Origin: Dysidea avara
Taxonomy: Eukaryota; Porifera; Demospongiae; Dictyoceratida; Dysideidae
DNA length: 64,000 bases
Reading direction: 5' to 3'
NCBI RefSeq assembly: GCF_963678975.1
Contig: NC_089276.1
Location: forward strand, 1,569,445-1,633,444
In this document: positions 24,203 to 34,605 of the stretch, piece after piece
Numbering within the stretch: the stretch's first letter is position 1
Layout: the number at the start of each line of letters is the position of its first letter
The notes under the pieces: generated by a model
Databases searched by the model: none
What the model saw: the letters and a program-made list of their open reading frames with translations, nothing else
What the model was told of the DNA's origin: nothing
Program-made: the position numbers and the translations under genes

Positions 24203-25718
24203 CTGTAACCAAATCAGTGAATGGTACGTAACAGTATAAGAACAATTGAATGCACATCACGTGTCAGTAATATAACATCACCCCTTAATGACAACACATG
24301 CCTGACCTGCTATAAAATAATCCCATCAACTCAATATTGTACTTTGTGTGGGAGGATCAAAGTACCATTGTGTACTGTTTTTCATACACTACCAATTAGC
24401 TACACAACTGTACTGTATGAGTTATGTGAACAATTGGGCAAATACAGTACAGGCAGAACAGTTATACAAAGAATGTTATGAAAACAGCTCCACTTAGACA
24501 GCACGATTGATTTTGTACATGAAATTGCAAATTGCTAAAACTAGCCAAACTAATCCTAACAGTTTGTAGGAAAAGATTACATGAACACTTACTGATGATA
24601 GCCTGATCACCAAAATTAATATTAAAGCTGTTAGGGCACGCAAAATGAGTGCTCCAAGCACGAAGACCAGGAAGTACAATATAACACTTAAAGCACTGTC
24701 TATGCTTGTGTGTATGAAGAATACAGCACTCAGCTTCGCCTCACACTACATTAGCCTCATGACATGCCCCCTCGTGCTGTATTTCCATACACACATGTGG
24801 TGGTGCTCAACTACATGTACAACATGTAATGGTGTGAAGCATTAAATCAACCATGCATTAAACTGATAATCTCCTAAAGATAATATTTCAATCATGTGCT
24901 GCTGTGGACAAAAACAAGACTCATAACCTGCAGCTGGACTCTGAACTAACTCTCTGACTCAGCTGGAGACATAATTTTTGTAAATTTTGAGCTACACTAT
25001 GCTCTTCCTTACAGATCTGAAATATGATACATACATACACTAACTTACGTGAAATATTTAGAATTAGATTTGGTAGGAGAGCCTCCAACAATTACAGTCG
25101 CAACTAATAGTCAAATCACCTGTAGCTAGACTATGTAGTAATGGAGTTAGTACTTGTCATCGAGATAGTTGGCTATACCAGCTACAACTAGCTCCAAGAG
25201 ATTATAAGAATAGCCAGTCAATCATCATTGTCAAGCACTCAATTATCTGACTCATTCTATTCTAATAAATCAATGCACGTGCGATATTCATTATTAATCA
25301 GGAAGAGCAGTATCAATTGTTGTAGCCTAAATGACAGTGCTTGCAGTACTACAAGAGTTTGATATATTGTTACAGTCTGGATCACTGATTATTCCCAGAC
25401 ATGCCACACACATCCATCATTGCTATAACATTCAGTTGTACCCTAATTAAGTTATTAAGTGCAGTCCTTTTTTGGATATGCTTCACAGTGAGACATTAGC
25501 TGGTGGTTTGTGTTTGTGTGCAAATAGTGTTGCACCACCTTTGTACAATTGTTTAATAGTCACCACCATATAGAAGCCTTACTATAAACTCAATAAGAGC
25601 CACCCACGGATAAGAGCAGTGGCTTGCATCTGAACATATTGATGCAAGTAGGCCACCAAATTGTTGGTTTTGTAATTCATCACAGTTTCATCCCACCTCA
25701 CTTTATTTGCCATGCCAG
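24203..25718. other. Stretch upstream of the trefoil gene, no gene assigned
   Basis: It should contain the promoter and first exon(s) of the minus-strand trefoil gene, but I could not identify a convincing ATG exon. A minus-strand hydrophobic open stretch (24593-24679) ends in a good donor but has no in-frame ATG and runs back into the GAGGCGAAGC repeat family. Confidence 0.45.
24640..24845 (-). repeat. GAGGCGAAGCTGAGTGCT repeat, minus-strand copy
   Basis: Reverse-complement reading gives GAGCACCACCACATGTGTGT, then GAGGCGAAGCTGAGTGCTGT, then ACAGTGCTTTAAGTG. The order of blocks matches the copy at 22565-22665. Confidence 0.5.
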
Positions 25719-25839
25719 GTTGGTACTAGGGCTGAAACGGATAGCAACTTTTACTATCCGGATATCCTGAACAAAACCTATCCGGATATCCTACGGATAG
25801 TGACATCATCACTTGCTATAGAAACATTTTATAGTTTAT

Positions 25840-26095
25840 TGTAAGAGGTCACGTGATGGACAGTCGATAGGCTCACGTGAGGTGTTTGGAAGAGTCAGTC
25901 GAGCAGAGGGCCAACAGGAGTTGTAGCTCGACTCTATTCAGTGACAGTTTGCTTTTTCTTAGGATCATAGATAATGAACTCAGTTATATTATTTTATTAA
26001 GATTGCTAATATTAAATAATATACTTTGTGTGTCAACCGGAGGCTCGGCTGCGGCCACCTGGGCTTCGAGTAGGAGGTACTACTGGGGTTCTACA
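25840..26095 (+). repeat. 5' LTR
   Basis: 256 bp, begins TGTAAGAGGTCACGTG and ends GGGGTTCTACA. It should carry the promoter and polyadenylation signals of the element; no TATA box is obvious, and AATAAT occurs near 26018. Confidence 0.95.
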
Positions 26096-26099
26096 ACTT

Positions 26100-26117
26100 T
26101 GGAGGTCCTACCGAGAC
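26100..26117 (+). promoter_or_regulatory. Candidate primer-binding site
   Basis: TGGAGGTCCTACCGAGAC begins 5 bp after the 5' LTR. The leading TGG is complementary to a tRNA CCA end, as expected for minus-strand priming. I did not assign the tRNA. Confidence 0.5.
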
Positions 26118-26149
26118 CCTGAAGAAGCAGACAGGAACGTGAAGGAGCT

Positions 26150-29100
26150 ATGGACGCCTGCGTATCCTGTAAGAGAGAGGTTACGGAGGAAGAGAAGGCC
26201 ATGGCGTGTGACCTTTGCGACAAGTGGGAACATGTAGGTTGTTTAAAACGTAGTGATAAGCTGACCGATGAATTGTATGATGCATTGGTTGGGTGTCGGT
26301 CTAAATCAGTGTTGTATGTTTGCACCCCTTGTCGAGCAAAGGGCACGATTACAAATCGTTTGCATATGTCAGAGTTTGAGCTTGCACGTACGCAAGATGC
26401 TAGACACGAAGAGCGGCTGGCCAGCGCGCAACGTGTCGACGAACTTAATGCTCTAGTTATGGAGCTACGTGATGAGAAGAAAGATCTCATTACCAGACAG
26501 ACAAGTCTGGAAGGCGAGATACAGGTCCTCACTAAACAAATGGTGTCATTTCGGGGAAAGGGCAAATCGTCTGCTGAAATTGCAGGTGCAGAATTACAAC
26601 CAGTTGTGGACAAGGTCGTAAGGTCAGAAAAACCCACTGAAGATACAAGTTTACCAGTGACCCAGACAGAAGGTAGCCACGACAGTGATGGCAGTGATTC
26701 TAGCAGTGATGCCTCCTATGCTAGTGGTAGCAATCAGAGAGGTCATCTGCCGAATAGACAGAGCAGAAAGTGTGACCCTCATCCACCGGGATTTCGTTCT
26801 CTTACTAGCAGAATAGACAAGTTTAGTGGCAAACGGGGTGACGATGATTTTGAGATATGGCTGTTAGACTTTACTGAAGCAACCAACGACTGTGGGTGGA
26901 GTAACCAGCAACGTGCCCGTTGGTTCTCATGGTTTTTGACTGGTCCTGCGAAGGCGACATGGCAACATACTGTGAAGGAACGCGACAAGGCTTCATGGTC
27001 AAAGATAGTGGAGATCTATCGTGGACAGTATGGTGTTCACCTCGACCCACGCACGGCCTATCAGAGATGCCAGGATCTACAGTACAGTCAGTTTGGGTCA
27101 GCTCAAGGTCTGCTGGACGCAATGCGTGATTACCAGCGCATGGCACCTCGTAAGTTAAATGATGAAACCCTGGAATCTATTTTGTGGAATAAGGTTCCAC
27201 TAGAGCTCCAAAAAGAGTTGGGAGAGATTCCTGCTGGTTCTGTACAAGAACTTCTACAGAGACTGCTGCGTGCCGAGATAGTTATTCAAGAGAGAGCTAG
27301 ACGGGGTGGTTCAGGTGAGAGAATTCCAAAGAAGGAAAGGCAGAGTGAAACTGTCTACAACAAGTTTGGCAAGGTCTCTCAAGACAAGAATAGTAGCAAT
27401 AGTACTCCAACAAAGCCTAAGAACCAAGTAGAGATGTTCATGAAGGGTGTCAAGTGCTTTAAGTGTCAGAAAACAGGGCACATAGCCAGGAACTGTACAG
27501 AGTCTAAAACCAAATCATCCTTAAGGGTTGACGTTGATAGTCCGGAGACTGAGGAAGAATCTGAGTCCAGAGTAGATCAGGATGATGAAATGTGGATGCG
27601 TACAATATTATCTGAATCTGATACTCAAGCAGTAGCATTACAAGTGGCACTGAAAGGCCCAACTTATAAGGTAGACATTGTGGTTGACGGAATTAAGACA
27701 AGAGCTCTTTTAGACAGTGGTGCACAAGTTTCTTTGGCTCGACAGCAGTTACTACCCCACATTAAGCAGAAGAGTAACTGGTCCATAGAACAGTGTAGAG
27801 AAAGAAATTTCAAACTAGATGGACAACCTTTGGGTGCTGGTGGTGAATCACTGGGTGCTAAGGGTATTGTGGCCTTACAGGTCACAATTGAAGGTACTAA
27901 TGTTTCTAAATGTGTACCCTGCTATATTCTAGACTCTTCAAAGCCTATTTGGAGGGGCGAACTGCAGAACTGTTGTTTGATCCTTGGTACTAATGCCATG
28001 GAGGATTTGGGCTACAAGATAATTGACAGCGTCGGACAGCCAGTGATGTCAAGCAGTCACGCAGAGTCAGCAGTGGTAAGACAAGTTGTTTTATCTCAAA
28101 CCCTGAGATTAGGACCACAACAGACTAGAGTAGCTCGTGTAGAGCTGAGTGCCAATGATGATGAAGATGTAAGCAGCCAAGTAGGAGTAGTGACTCCTGA
28201 TGAGTCTGTATTGGCCAGTGATTGCTGTGACTTTATGGAAGGATACTGGACTGGAGAGAGTGATTTTAACATTCCAGTAACTAATTGGGGTGTGGAGCCA
28301 GTTGTACTCACCAAAGGTACTGTCATTGGAGTTATTGATACTGTTTCTGTAGTTGAGATGGATGACAATGTTTGGAAAGATGAATCCTTTGGAACTATTG
28401 CCGTAGTGAACATGGGTAATGGTGACCGTGAGAATCTCCTTAAGACACAATTAACTGTTGGCAGAAACTGTACACCTGACCAGAGAGTAGCCATTATTAA
28501 TTTGATGAAGAAGAAGCTTGATGTGTTCGCTTTAACAGACAAGGAACTTGGAGAAACTGATTTGGTAGAGCACTCCATAGACATGAGCGACACTACACCA
28601 GTTAAGTCTCCACCAAGAAGACTGCCATATGCTCTACGCAATGAACTTGAGAGTGAGTTACAACATTTACTAGATACAGGTTGTATTGAATCCTCAGGAA
28701 GCTCTTTTGCTTCAGGATTGGTTTTAGTCAGGAAAAAGGATGGTTCCCTAAGAGTTTGTGTTGATTATCGTGGAATTAACAAGAAGACAATACCTGATCA
28801 ATATCCGATCCCTAGAATTGACGACCTAATTGATGCTGTTGGTAGATGTAAAGGAAAGATCTTTACCACACTAGATCTAATGAAGGGATATCACCAGATT
28901 AAGATGGCACCTGATTCTAGAGATAAGACTGCGTTTACTTGTCACTTGGGATTATTCCAATACAGAAGGATGCCATTTGGTTTGACTAATGCTCCAGCAA
29001 CCTTTCAAAGGTTAATGAATAAGTTATTTAGTGGTCGTGACTGGAGTTTTGTTTTTGTATACCTTGATGACCTTCTAATAGTGTCCCAATCATTTGAGGA

Positions 29101-31501
29101 ACATCTTGTTCATGTTGAGAAAGTGTTACATCGGTTACAGGAAGCAGGCTTACGACTGGAACCTCAGAAGTGTGCATTTGCACAATCAGAGATCAAATAT
29201 CTGGGCCATACCCTATCACCACAAGGAGTAAGACCAAATGATAGTAAGGTGAGAGCTGTGAAAGAGTTTTCTACACCAACCTGTTGTAAAGAAGTGAAGA
29301 GCTTTCTTGGATTGGTGAACTTTTATCGACGCCATCTATCAAACCTTGCCGTGGTAGCTAGACCACTCACTGCATTGACAAGGAAAGATAAGGAGACAGG
29401 GTCAACAGTACCGTTTGTGTGGGATAGTCAGTGTGAGTCAGCTTTCCAAGAAGTCAAGAGGATGCTAGTTTCAGCACCCCTCTTACATCCACCTGACTTA
29501 GACAAACCTTTCTTTTTGTGGACTGATGCTTGCGGTAAAGGATTTGGAGCCTTATTAGAACAAGAAAGTGATGATGGTAGAAGATATCCAATTGCCTATG
29601 CTAGTAGACAAACTAACGTAGCTGAATCCAGTTATGCCCCTACTGAGCTAGAAGTGGCTGCACTTGTTTATGCAGTGGAGCATTTTGAGGTTTACCTGTT
29701 GGGTAACGACTTTACTGTGTATACTGACCACAAGTCACTGGTCAGTGCATTTCTTGCCCATTTGAAGAACCAGTCTAAAGGGTTACTCGCAAGATGGTAC
29801 TTGAGAATATCTAGATTTTTGCCCAAGATGAAAATTGAATATAAACCAGGATCAGCAAATGTTGTGGCTGATTGTCTTTCCAGAGCTCCTCTACCAGCTA
29901 CTGAGGTCGCAGTATTGCAGATTTCTGAGAGTGATGAGTCACTGTTACAACTTGTTCGTCAGGAACAGAGACAGGATCAGGAATTGGTACAGCTCATGAA
30001 TTATTTAGAGGATAGGTCCTTACCTGATAATGTACAAGCTGCCAGACACGTAGTGGGTCAAGCTAAGAAGGGTTTTATTCTAGTTGATGGAATTCTTTAC
30101 TATGAAGGAGGAGAATTTCCAGCCAAGCGTCGACTGATAGTTCCAGCTCACTTACACCAGAAGATTGTGGATGAACATCACGATGGAAGCTTCGCAGGTC
30201 ATTTCTCTGTGAAGAGAATGAGCAAGAGAATTGGACGCTACTTTTACTGGAGAGGTATGAATGCTGATGTGTTGAAAAAGTGTGAATCTTGTGTGAGTTG
30301 TGCTTCTGTACAGGGTTGCAGTTTTGTGGGTAAGCCACTCCTAGTTAGTGTTCCTGTGGGAGGCCCATTTGAATGCCTTGGTATGGATTTTGTTGAGCTT
30401 GATTTAAGTGAAAGTGGGAAGAGATATGCTTTAGTTTTTCAGGACTATTTAACTAAATGGCCTGAAGTGTACGCTGTGTCTGATCACAAAGCAGAGACTG
30501 TGGCTCAATGTTTAATAGATCTGATTTGGCGGCATGGAGTTCCCAACAGAATTATACATGACAGGGCACCAGAGTTTCTATCAGATGTGTTGCAGGAAAC
30601 AGCTCACTTAATGGGAATTACTCAATTGCCTACTTCTGGTGGACACCCTCAAACAAACGGTCTTGTAGAACGTTTTAATAGAACTTTAAAACAAATGTTG
30701 GCTAAAGTAGTGACCAGAAGAGGCCGTAATTGGGATAAAGTGCTTGGAGCTGTCTTGTTTGCTTATAGGAGTACTCCACACCAATCAACTGGTGAAACAC
30801 CATTCTACTTGGTGTATGGCAGAGAGCCTAATCTCCCAACAGCAATGAATTTTCATGTACCTGTGACTAAGTTCCCTGTGGTAGAAACAGATTACGGGGT
30901 TGCTTTGGAAAAAGAGCTTAAGTATGCCCGATCACTTGCTAAACAGAATCTGGAAACTTCTCAAAAGCAACAGAAGAAATACTATGATAAGAAGGCAAAG
31001 GGCAGTGATCTCAAGGTTGGAGATTTGGTAATGCTTAAGGTACAACCAAAGTTCAAACTTGACAAACAGTTTCAGGGACCTTTTGTAATTGTGTCACTGA
31101 CTAATACGAATGCTGTCATACAGGTAAAGGGAGATGAAGATGGTGAGACGATGATTGTGTCTAGACAAAGGCTTTCTAAATGTAGTGTACAAATGGCTAA
31201 AGCAAGACCATGGTTAGGCCAATCTGGTAAACTCAGAAAAAGAAGAACTGTAAGAAAACCTAAACCTCGCCAATCTAAGTCTGCTCAAGATGCTCAAGTT
31301 GATGTGCAGGACAGTGCTATTGATTATAGAACAAGATCAGGACGGACAGTTAGAAGACCAGCAAGACTGATAGAAGATCGCCATGATGGGCAATCTTTTA
31401 AAGGAGGGGGAAGTTGTAAGAGGTCACGTGATGGACAGTCGATAGGCTCACGTGAGGTGTTTGGAAGAGTCAGTCGAGCAGAGGGCCAACAGGAGTTGTA
31501 G
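26150..31501 (+). CDS. Intact gag-pol polyprotein of the gypsy element (1783 codons)
   Basis: A single uninterrupted frame starts at ATG 26150, 54 bp after the LTR. Domains in order: a PHD-like Cys-rich finger at residues 4-62 (CVSC, CDLC, WEHVGC, CTPC); a coiled-coil and acidic stretch; a gag core (about 215-380); a CCHC zinc knuckle CFKCQKTGHIARNC (about 436); an aspartic protease motif LLDSGAQVS (about 520); reverse transcriptase with RVCVDYRGINKKT and VYLDDLL (about 970); RNase H with LWTDACGKG (about 1123) and YTDHKSL; the integrase H2C2 finger HHDGSFAGH..CESC (about 1342); and the integrase core Asp-Asp-Glu (GMDFVEL, IIHDRAPEF, GLVERFNR). The last 29 codons, including the stop, lie inside the 3' LTR. 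There is no gag/pol frameshift. All catalytic motifs look intact, so the copy may be active. Confidence 0.97.
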   Translation: MDACVSCKREVTEEEKAMACDLCDKWEHVGCLKRSDKLTDELYDALVGCRSKSVLYVCTPCRAKGTITNRLHMSEFELARTQDARHEERLASAQRVDELNALVMELRDEKKDLITRQTSLEGEIQVLTKQMVSFRGKGKSSAEIAGAELQPVVDKVVRSEKPTEDTSLPVTQTEGSHDSDGSDSSSDASYASGSNQRGHLPNRQSRKCDPHPPGFRSLTSRIDKFSGKRGDDDFEIWLLDFTEATNDCGWSNQQRARWFSWFLTGPAKATWQHTVKERDKASWSKIVEIYRGQYGVHLDPRTAYQRCQDLQYSQFGSAQGLLDAMRDYQRMAPRKLNDETLESILWNKVPLELQKELGEIPAGSVQELLQRLLRAEIVIQERARRGGSGERIPKKERQSETVYNKFGKVSQDKNSSNSTPTKPKNQVEMFMKGVKCFKCQKTGHIARNCTESKTKSSLRVDVDSPETEEESESRVDQDDEMWMRTILSESDTQAVALQVALKGPTYKVDIVVDGIKTRALLDSGAQVSLARQQLLPHIKQKSNWSIEQCRERNFKLDGQPLGAGGESLGAKGIVALQVTIEGTNVSKCVPCYILDSSKPIWRGELQNCCLILGTNAMEDLGYKIIDSVGQPVMSSSHAESAVVRQVVLSQTLRLGPQQTRVARVELSANDDEDVSSQVGVVTPDESVLASDCCDFMEGYWTGESDFNIPVTNWGVEPVVLTKGTVIGVIDTVSVVEMDDNVWKDESFGTIAVVNMGNGDRENLLKTQLTVGRNCTPDQRVAIINLMKKKLDVFALTDKELGETDLVEHSIDMSDTTPVKSPPRRLPYALRNELESELQHLLDTGCIESSGSSFASGLVLVRKKDGSLRVCVDYRGINKKTIPDQYPIPRIDDLIDAVGRCKGKIFTTLDLMKGYHQIKMAPDSRDKTAFTCHLGLFQYRRMPFGLTNAPATFQRLMNKLFSGRDWSFVFVYLDDLLIVSQSFEEHLVHVEKVLHRLQEAGLRLEPQKCAFAQSEIKYLGHTLSPQGVRPNDSKVRAVKEFSTPTCCKEVKSFLGLVNFYRRHLSNLAVVARPLTALTRKDKETGSTVPFVWDSQCESAFQEVKRMLVSAPLLHPPDLDKPFFLWTDACGKGFGALLEQESDDGRRYPIAYASRQTNVAESSYAPTELEVAALVYAVEHFEVYLLGNDFTVYTDHKSLVSAFLAHLKNQSKGLLARWYLRISRFLPKMKIEYKPGSANVVADCLSRAPLPATEVAVLQISESDESLLQLVRQEQRQDQELVQLMNYLEDRSLPDNVQAARHVVGQAKKGFILVDGILYYEGGEFPAKRRLIVPAHLHQKIVDEHHDGSFAGHFSVKRMSKRIGRYFYWRGMNADVLKKCESCVSCASVQGCSFVGKPLLVSVPVGGPFECLGMDFVELDLSESGKRYALVFQDYLTKWPEVYAVSDHKAETVAQCLIDLIWRHGVPNRIIHDRAPEFLSDVLQETAHLMGITQLPTSGGHPQTNGLVERFNRTLKQMLAKVVTRRGRNWDKVLGAVLFAYRSTPHQSTGETPFYLVYGREPNLPTAMNFHVPVTKFPVVETDYGVALEKELKYARSLAKQNLETSQKQQKKYYDKKAKGSDLKVGDLVMLKVQPKFKLDKQFQGPFVIVSLTNTNAVIQVKGDEDGETMIVSRQRLSKCSVQMAKARPWLGQSGKLRKRRTVRKPKPRQSKSAQDAQVDVQDSAIDYRTRSGRTVRRPARLIEDRHDGQSFKGGGSCKRSRDGQSIGSREVFGRVSRAEGQQEL
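31400..31413 (+). promoter_or_regulatory. Polypurine tract
   Basis: AAAGGAGGGGGAAG lies one base before the 3' LTR, the usual site of plus-strand priming. It is translated as part of the gag-pol frame. Confidence 0.8.
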
Positions 31502-31670
31502 CTCGACTCTATTCAGTGACAGTTTGCTTTTTCTTAGGATCATAGATAATGAACTCGGTTATATTATTTTATTAAGATTGCTAATATTAAATAATATACT
31601 TTGTGTGTCAACCGGAGGCTCAGCTGCGGCCACCTGGGCTTCGAGTAGGAGGTACTACTGGGGTTCTACA
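31415..31670 (+). repeat. 3' LTR
   Basis: 256 bp, identical to the 5' LTR except for two substitutions. The gag-pol stop codon (31499-31501) falls 85 bp inside it. Confidence 0.95.
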
Positions 31671-32159
31671 TATTGTAAACATCCTTGTTTTACTAGTACT
31701 AGAAGCAAACAAACATTAACATGATAGCAAAAGGTTTGTGGTAATGTTACACTGTTACTTTGCACTGTCTGTAACAAGATTGGCAGCTGGAGAAAACATG
31801 AATACAAGATGTAGCAGTTGCTACAAGACCTTTTCCAGGTACAACTAGTTGTAAAGAACTCTTTATAAGGTAATAACTATTGCTACAACTTCTTCAGCAA
31901 CATTCACAGCCTCGCTTCGTAATTTAGTGATGGGCGTGGTCGCGAGCAAGCTGATTAACTTACCAGGCTGCTGTTAACTTCACATAATCTAGCTTAGCTA
32001 ACTCTCCATGATGAAAATTGATTCAGCTAGTGATGAGAAGTTGGACAGATAAATGGCTTTAAGTTATTACTATCCGCTAGGCTTCAAAGTACTATCCGGA
32101 TATCCGGATCATACGGATATCCGGATCATACGGATATCTGTTTCAGCTCTAGTTGGTAC

Positions 32160-32643
32160 AATGTGATAAATACACATTGCAGCTAGTTGTGCCACCAGGT
32201 TATAGCTAAACTGCTTTCCTGTTTTGGGATAGGGGTTTTCTCTACTCAATGACAGGGGAATCAGGCCACAAAACTGTACAGATACACTCACCCTTGCTGA
32301 ACAAATAGACATGTGCTGCATTTGGCTGGTCACGCCCTACACGTACAATAAGGGATATAAAAATGGCTTTCAAAAACTGCGACTACCCTAAGTACAACAC
32401 TCACCGCTACAGGGGTGTAGGGCGGAGGTGCTCCATGAGGGTGCGACATGACGTAGACACCTGATGCGCTTTATTAAGAACTCGTGCAAAGGAACATGTC
32501 ATGAGTGCATTGATTAGAATTTCCGTAAATATCCTATAGTTTACAGAGAAAAGTTACCTGGTATTCCCCTCCTGCTTCCAAGAATTAAGCTCATTAAAGA
32601 GTCAGTTGTCCTCGCAGTTGCCACGGAGCTAGTGTATAAATTA
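32160..32643. other. Upstream region of gene B
   Basis: 484 bp between the hAT target duplication and the gene B start codon. It presumably holds the promoter and 5' UTR. I see no TATA box or recognised motif. Confidence 0.4.
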
Positions 32644-34605
32644 ATGGATTCGCTAACTGTATCAACAATAGAAGAATTTGAGGCGCAAGATCATGTTGAA
32701 GTATCGCGTTATTTGATGATTCCAAGGATGATTCTTAGAGGTGAGGTAGTGCCAACAGGGGTGGAGCTGGGAGTTGGTTCGTATGCGAAAGTTGCTGAGG
32801 TGAAATGCGATGGAAAATTGTACGCCAGTAAAGAAATTCATTGTTGGGTGCAGAGACTTTATGCTGAAGAAGAACTCGCTAAAATGAAGGATGAATTATT
32901 GCAAGAATGTCACTTCTGGAGTACTCTACGTCATCCTAACGTTGTACAATTCCTAGGAATTTACTATCCTTCTAGTGACGAGTCCGTACTGCCTGTTATG
33001 GTGTTGGAGAAGATGCAGGAGAGTGTAACATCACTGGTGGATAAACATGATAATATTCCCTTACTGGTGAAACTGTCAATACTATATGATGTGTCTCTAG
33101 GACTGAGGTATCTTCATGGTCACAATCCTCCAATTGTCCACCGAGACTTGTCTCCTAATAACATCCTGGTGACCCCTCATCTTGAAGCAAAGATCACAGA
33201 TCTTGGCTTAGACAAGGCATTGTCAGCAGGAGGAGATAGCAAGGCAACTTCAGGAACTGCTGTGTTTATGCCCCCAGAAGCACTAGACAATAAGCCAGTA
33301 TATGGACCACCATTAGATGTGTTCTCTTTTGGAGGTGTGATCCTCTACATGACTAGTCGACAATGGCCTACTCTAAAATTGCAGTCAGAAATTGATTCCA
33401 AACAGCAGAAAATTTTGTCTGAGGTGGAACGACGTAAAGAGTACATAGACATGATGAGTGGAAGTGATGTAGGTTTAAAGCCGTCGGTTTTGTCATGCTT
33501 AGAGAATGATTCAAGATCACGTCCTACAGCTGCAGAGTTATCCGATAAGATCAAGATAATGAAGGAAGAGTACAGTAAGTTGACAACTCGCGATGGTATG
33601 GACCCCATCTCATGGCTGGCTGAGATCGAGCAACCACCACAGTCACAGGTTAGCATTAACAAATAAAAATTTATTCTACATATTTTATGTTAGGAGTCCA
33701 TCATACCTGACCTGTATAGTGGCTCAGTGTATATGAAGTGGCAGACTGGGACCCGTGCACCAGTCACTAGTGGAAAATATGTAGCACAAGCAGTTGCACT
33801 TAATGGAGCAGTGTATGTTGGAGGAGGTGGTAGCAAAGATGATCCTCATTATAGAATAGATGTTTTTCATCCTAGTGTGAACAAATGGGGAGAAACTATC
33901 TTGTGTCCTCATCGGTTATTTGCCATCACTGTGCATCAAGGAGAACTGACAATTGCTGGCGGAAGTACTAGAGATGGATTTATCACTAACTTGGTGCTTG
34001 TGTTTCAGGAGGGTGAGTGGAAGAAATATGCAGAAATGCCTACAGCTAGAACCATGGCCACTGCTGTTAGTCACAAGTCAGTATTGATAGTAATGGGTGG
34101 CAATAATGGTTACAGCACACTCAGTGCCACTGAAGTATTTGATGGTACTACTAGCCAGTGGTATAAATGTGATGATCTACCTCGACCACTTCAGTTTGCA
34201 GAGTCTGTCATAGTAGGTGATAAGCTTTATGTGTTAGCTGGGGTCACACAAACTAAAGAATTATCTACAGTGGTGTACAAGTCTTCCTTAGGTACTCTAT
34301 CATCCAGTCACCAGTTGAAATGGCATCATTGTATTGACTCTACCCGACATGCGGTATCTGCTGTTTGTGTGGGAGACACTTACCTATTAACAGTTGGTGG
34401 GAGAGGTAGATATAATACAGTGACTGTGCTCAAATCATCTAAGACTGATTCCTCTGCCACGTGGGTATCTGTTGGTAGTCTGCCAGTAGTACAATATCAT
34501 GCTGCTGCTGTCAGTATTGATAAGATAATTGTGATTGGAGGTAATGACTATGATCTTAATATGACTAACACCGTGTCTATTGGAACATTCCAACAAGCTA
34601 GCTAA
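32644..34605 (+). CDS. Gene B: RIPK/IRAK-like protein kinase-kelch protein
   Basis: Two exons, 32644-33648 and 33694-34605, are joined in phase 0 across a 45-bp intron (GTTAGC...TTAG), giving 638 residues. An upstream in-frame GTG at 32632 is not needed; ATG at 32644 is the likely start. The kinase domain covers about residues 38-320: Gly loop GVGSYAKV (43-50), Lys63 in ASKEI, HRDLSPNNIL (Asp168), DLG instead of DFG at 186-188, and MPPEAL (about 209). HRDLSPNNIL and the DLG variant place it among tyrosine-kinase-like Ser/Thr kinases near RIPK/IRAK relatives. All catalytic residues are present. The kelch half has six blades (YVGGGG, IAGGS, VMGGN, VLAGV, TVGGR, VIGGN), with Gly lost in blade 4. 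Unlike genes D and E there is no coiled-coil exon, and the kelch exon lacks the QLVVK lead-in. It probably recruits substrates through the propeller, which is inference. Confidence 0.9.

Larger units (their letters stand above)
25840..31670 (+). mobile_element. Complete Ty3/gypsy LTR retrotransposon
   Basis: Two 256-bp LTRs (TGTA...TACA) flank a single long gag-pol frame. The LTRs differ at two positions by direct comparison (A/G in GAACTCRGTTATAT and G/A in GGCTCRGCTGCGG), about 99.2% identity, so insertion was recent. The flanks are TTTAT on the left and TATTG on the right. A clean target duplication is ambiguous: TATT if the LTR is taken to begin at the following G. There is no env-like ORF. 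The pol order PR-RT-RNaseH-IN is that of the Ty3/gypsy (Metaviridae) group. Confidence 0.97.
25727..32151. mobile_element. Non-autonomous hAT element split by the gypsy insertion
   Basis: The left end is TAGGGCTGAAACGGATA and the right end reads back as TAGAGCTGAAACAGATA (17 bp, two mismatches). A perfect 8-bp target duplication GTTGGTAC flanks it (25719-25726 and 32152-32159). Sub-terminal regions are full of CGGATAT/ATATCCG palindromes, possibly transposase-binding repeats. Removing the LTR element leaves about 590 bp with no ORF. The flanks match each other, so the element was intact before the retrotransposon entered it. Confidence 0.85.

Noticed and set aside
24593-24679. Hydrophobic minus-strand open stretch as the signal-peptide exon of the trefoil gene
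   Set aside because: It has a good donor in the right phase but no ATG in frame, and its upstream part belongs to the GAGGCGAAGC repeat family.
26100-26117. Naming the tRNA primer of the gypsy element
   Set aside because: The site starts with TGG as expected, but I could not match it to a specific tRNA without a database.
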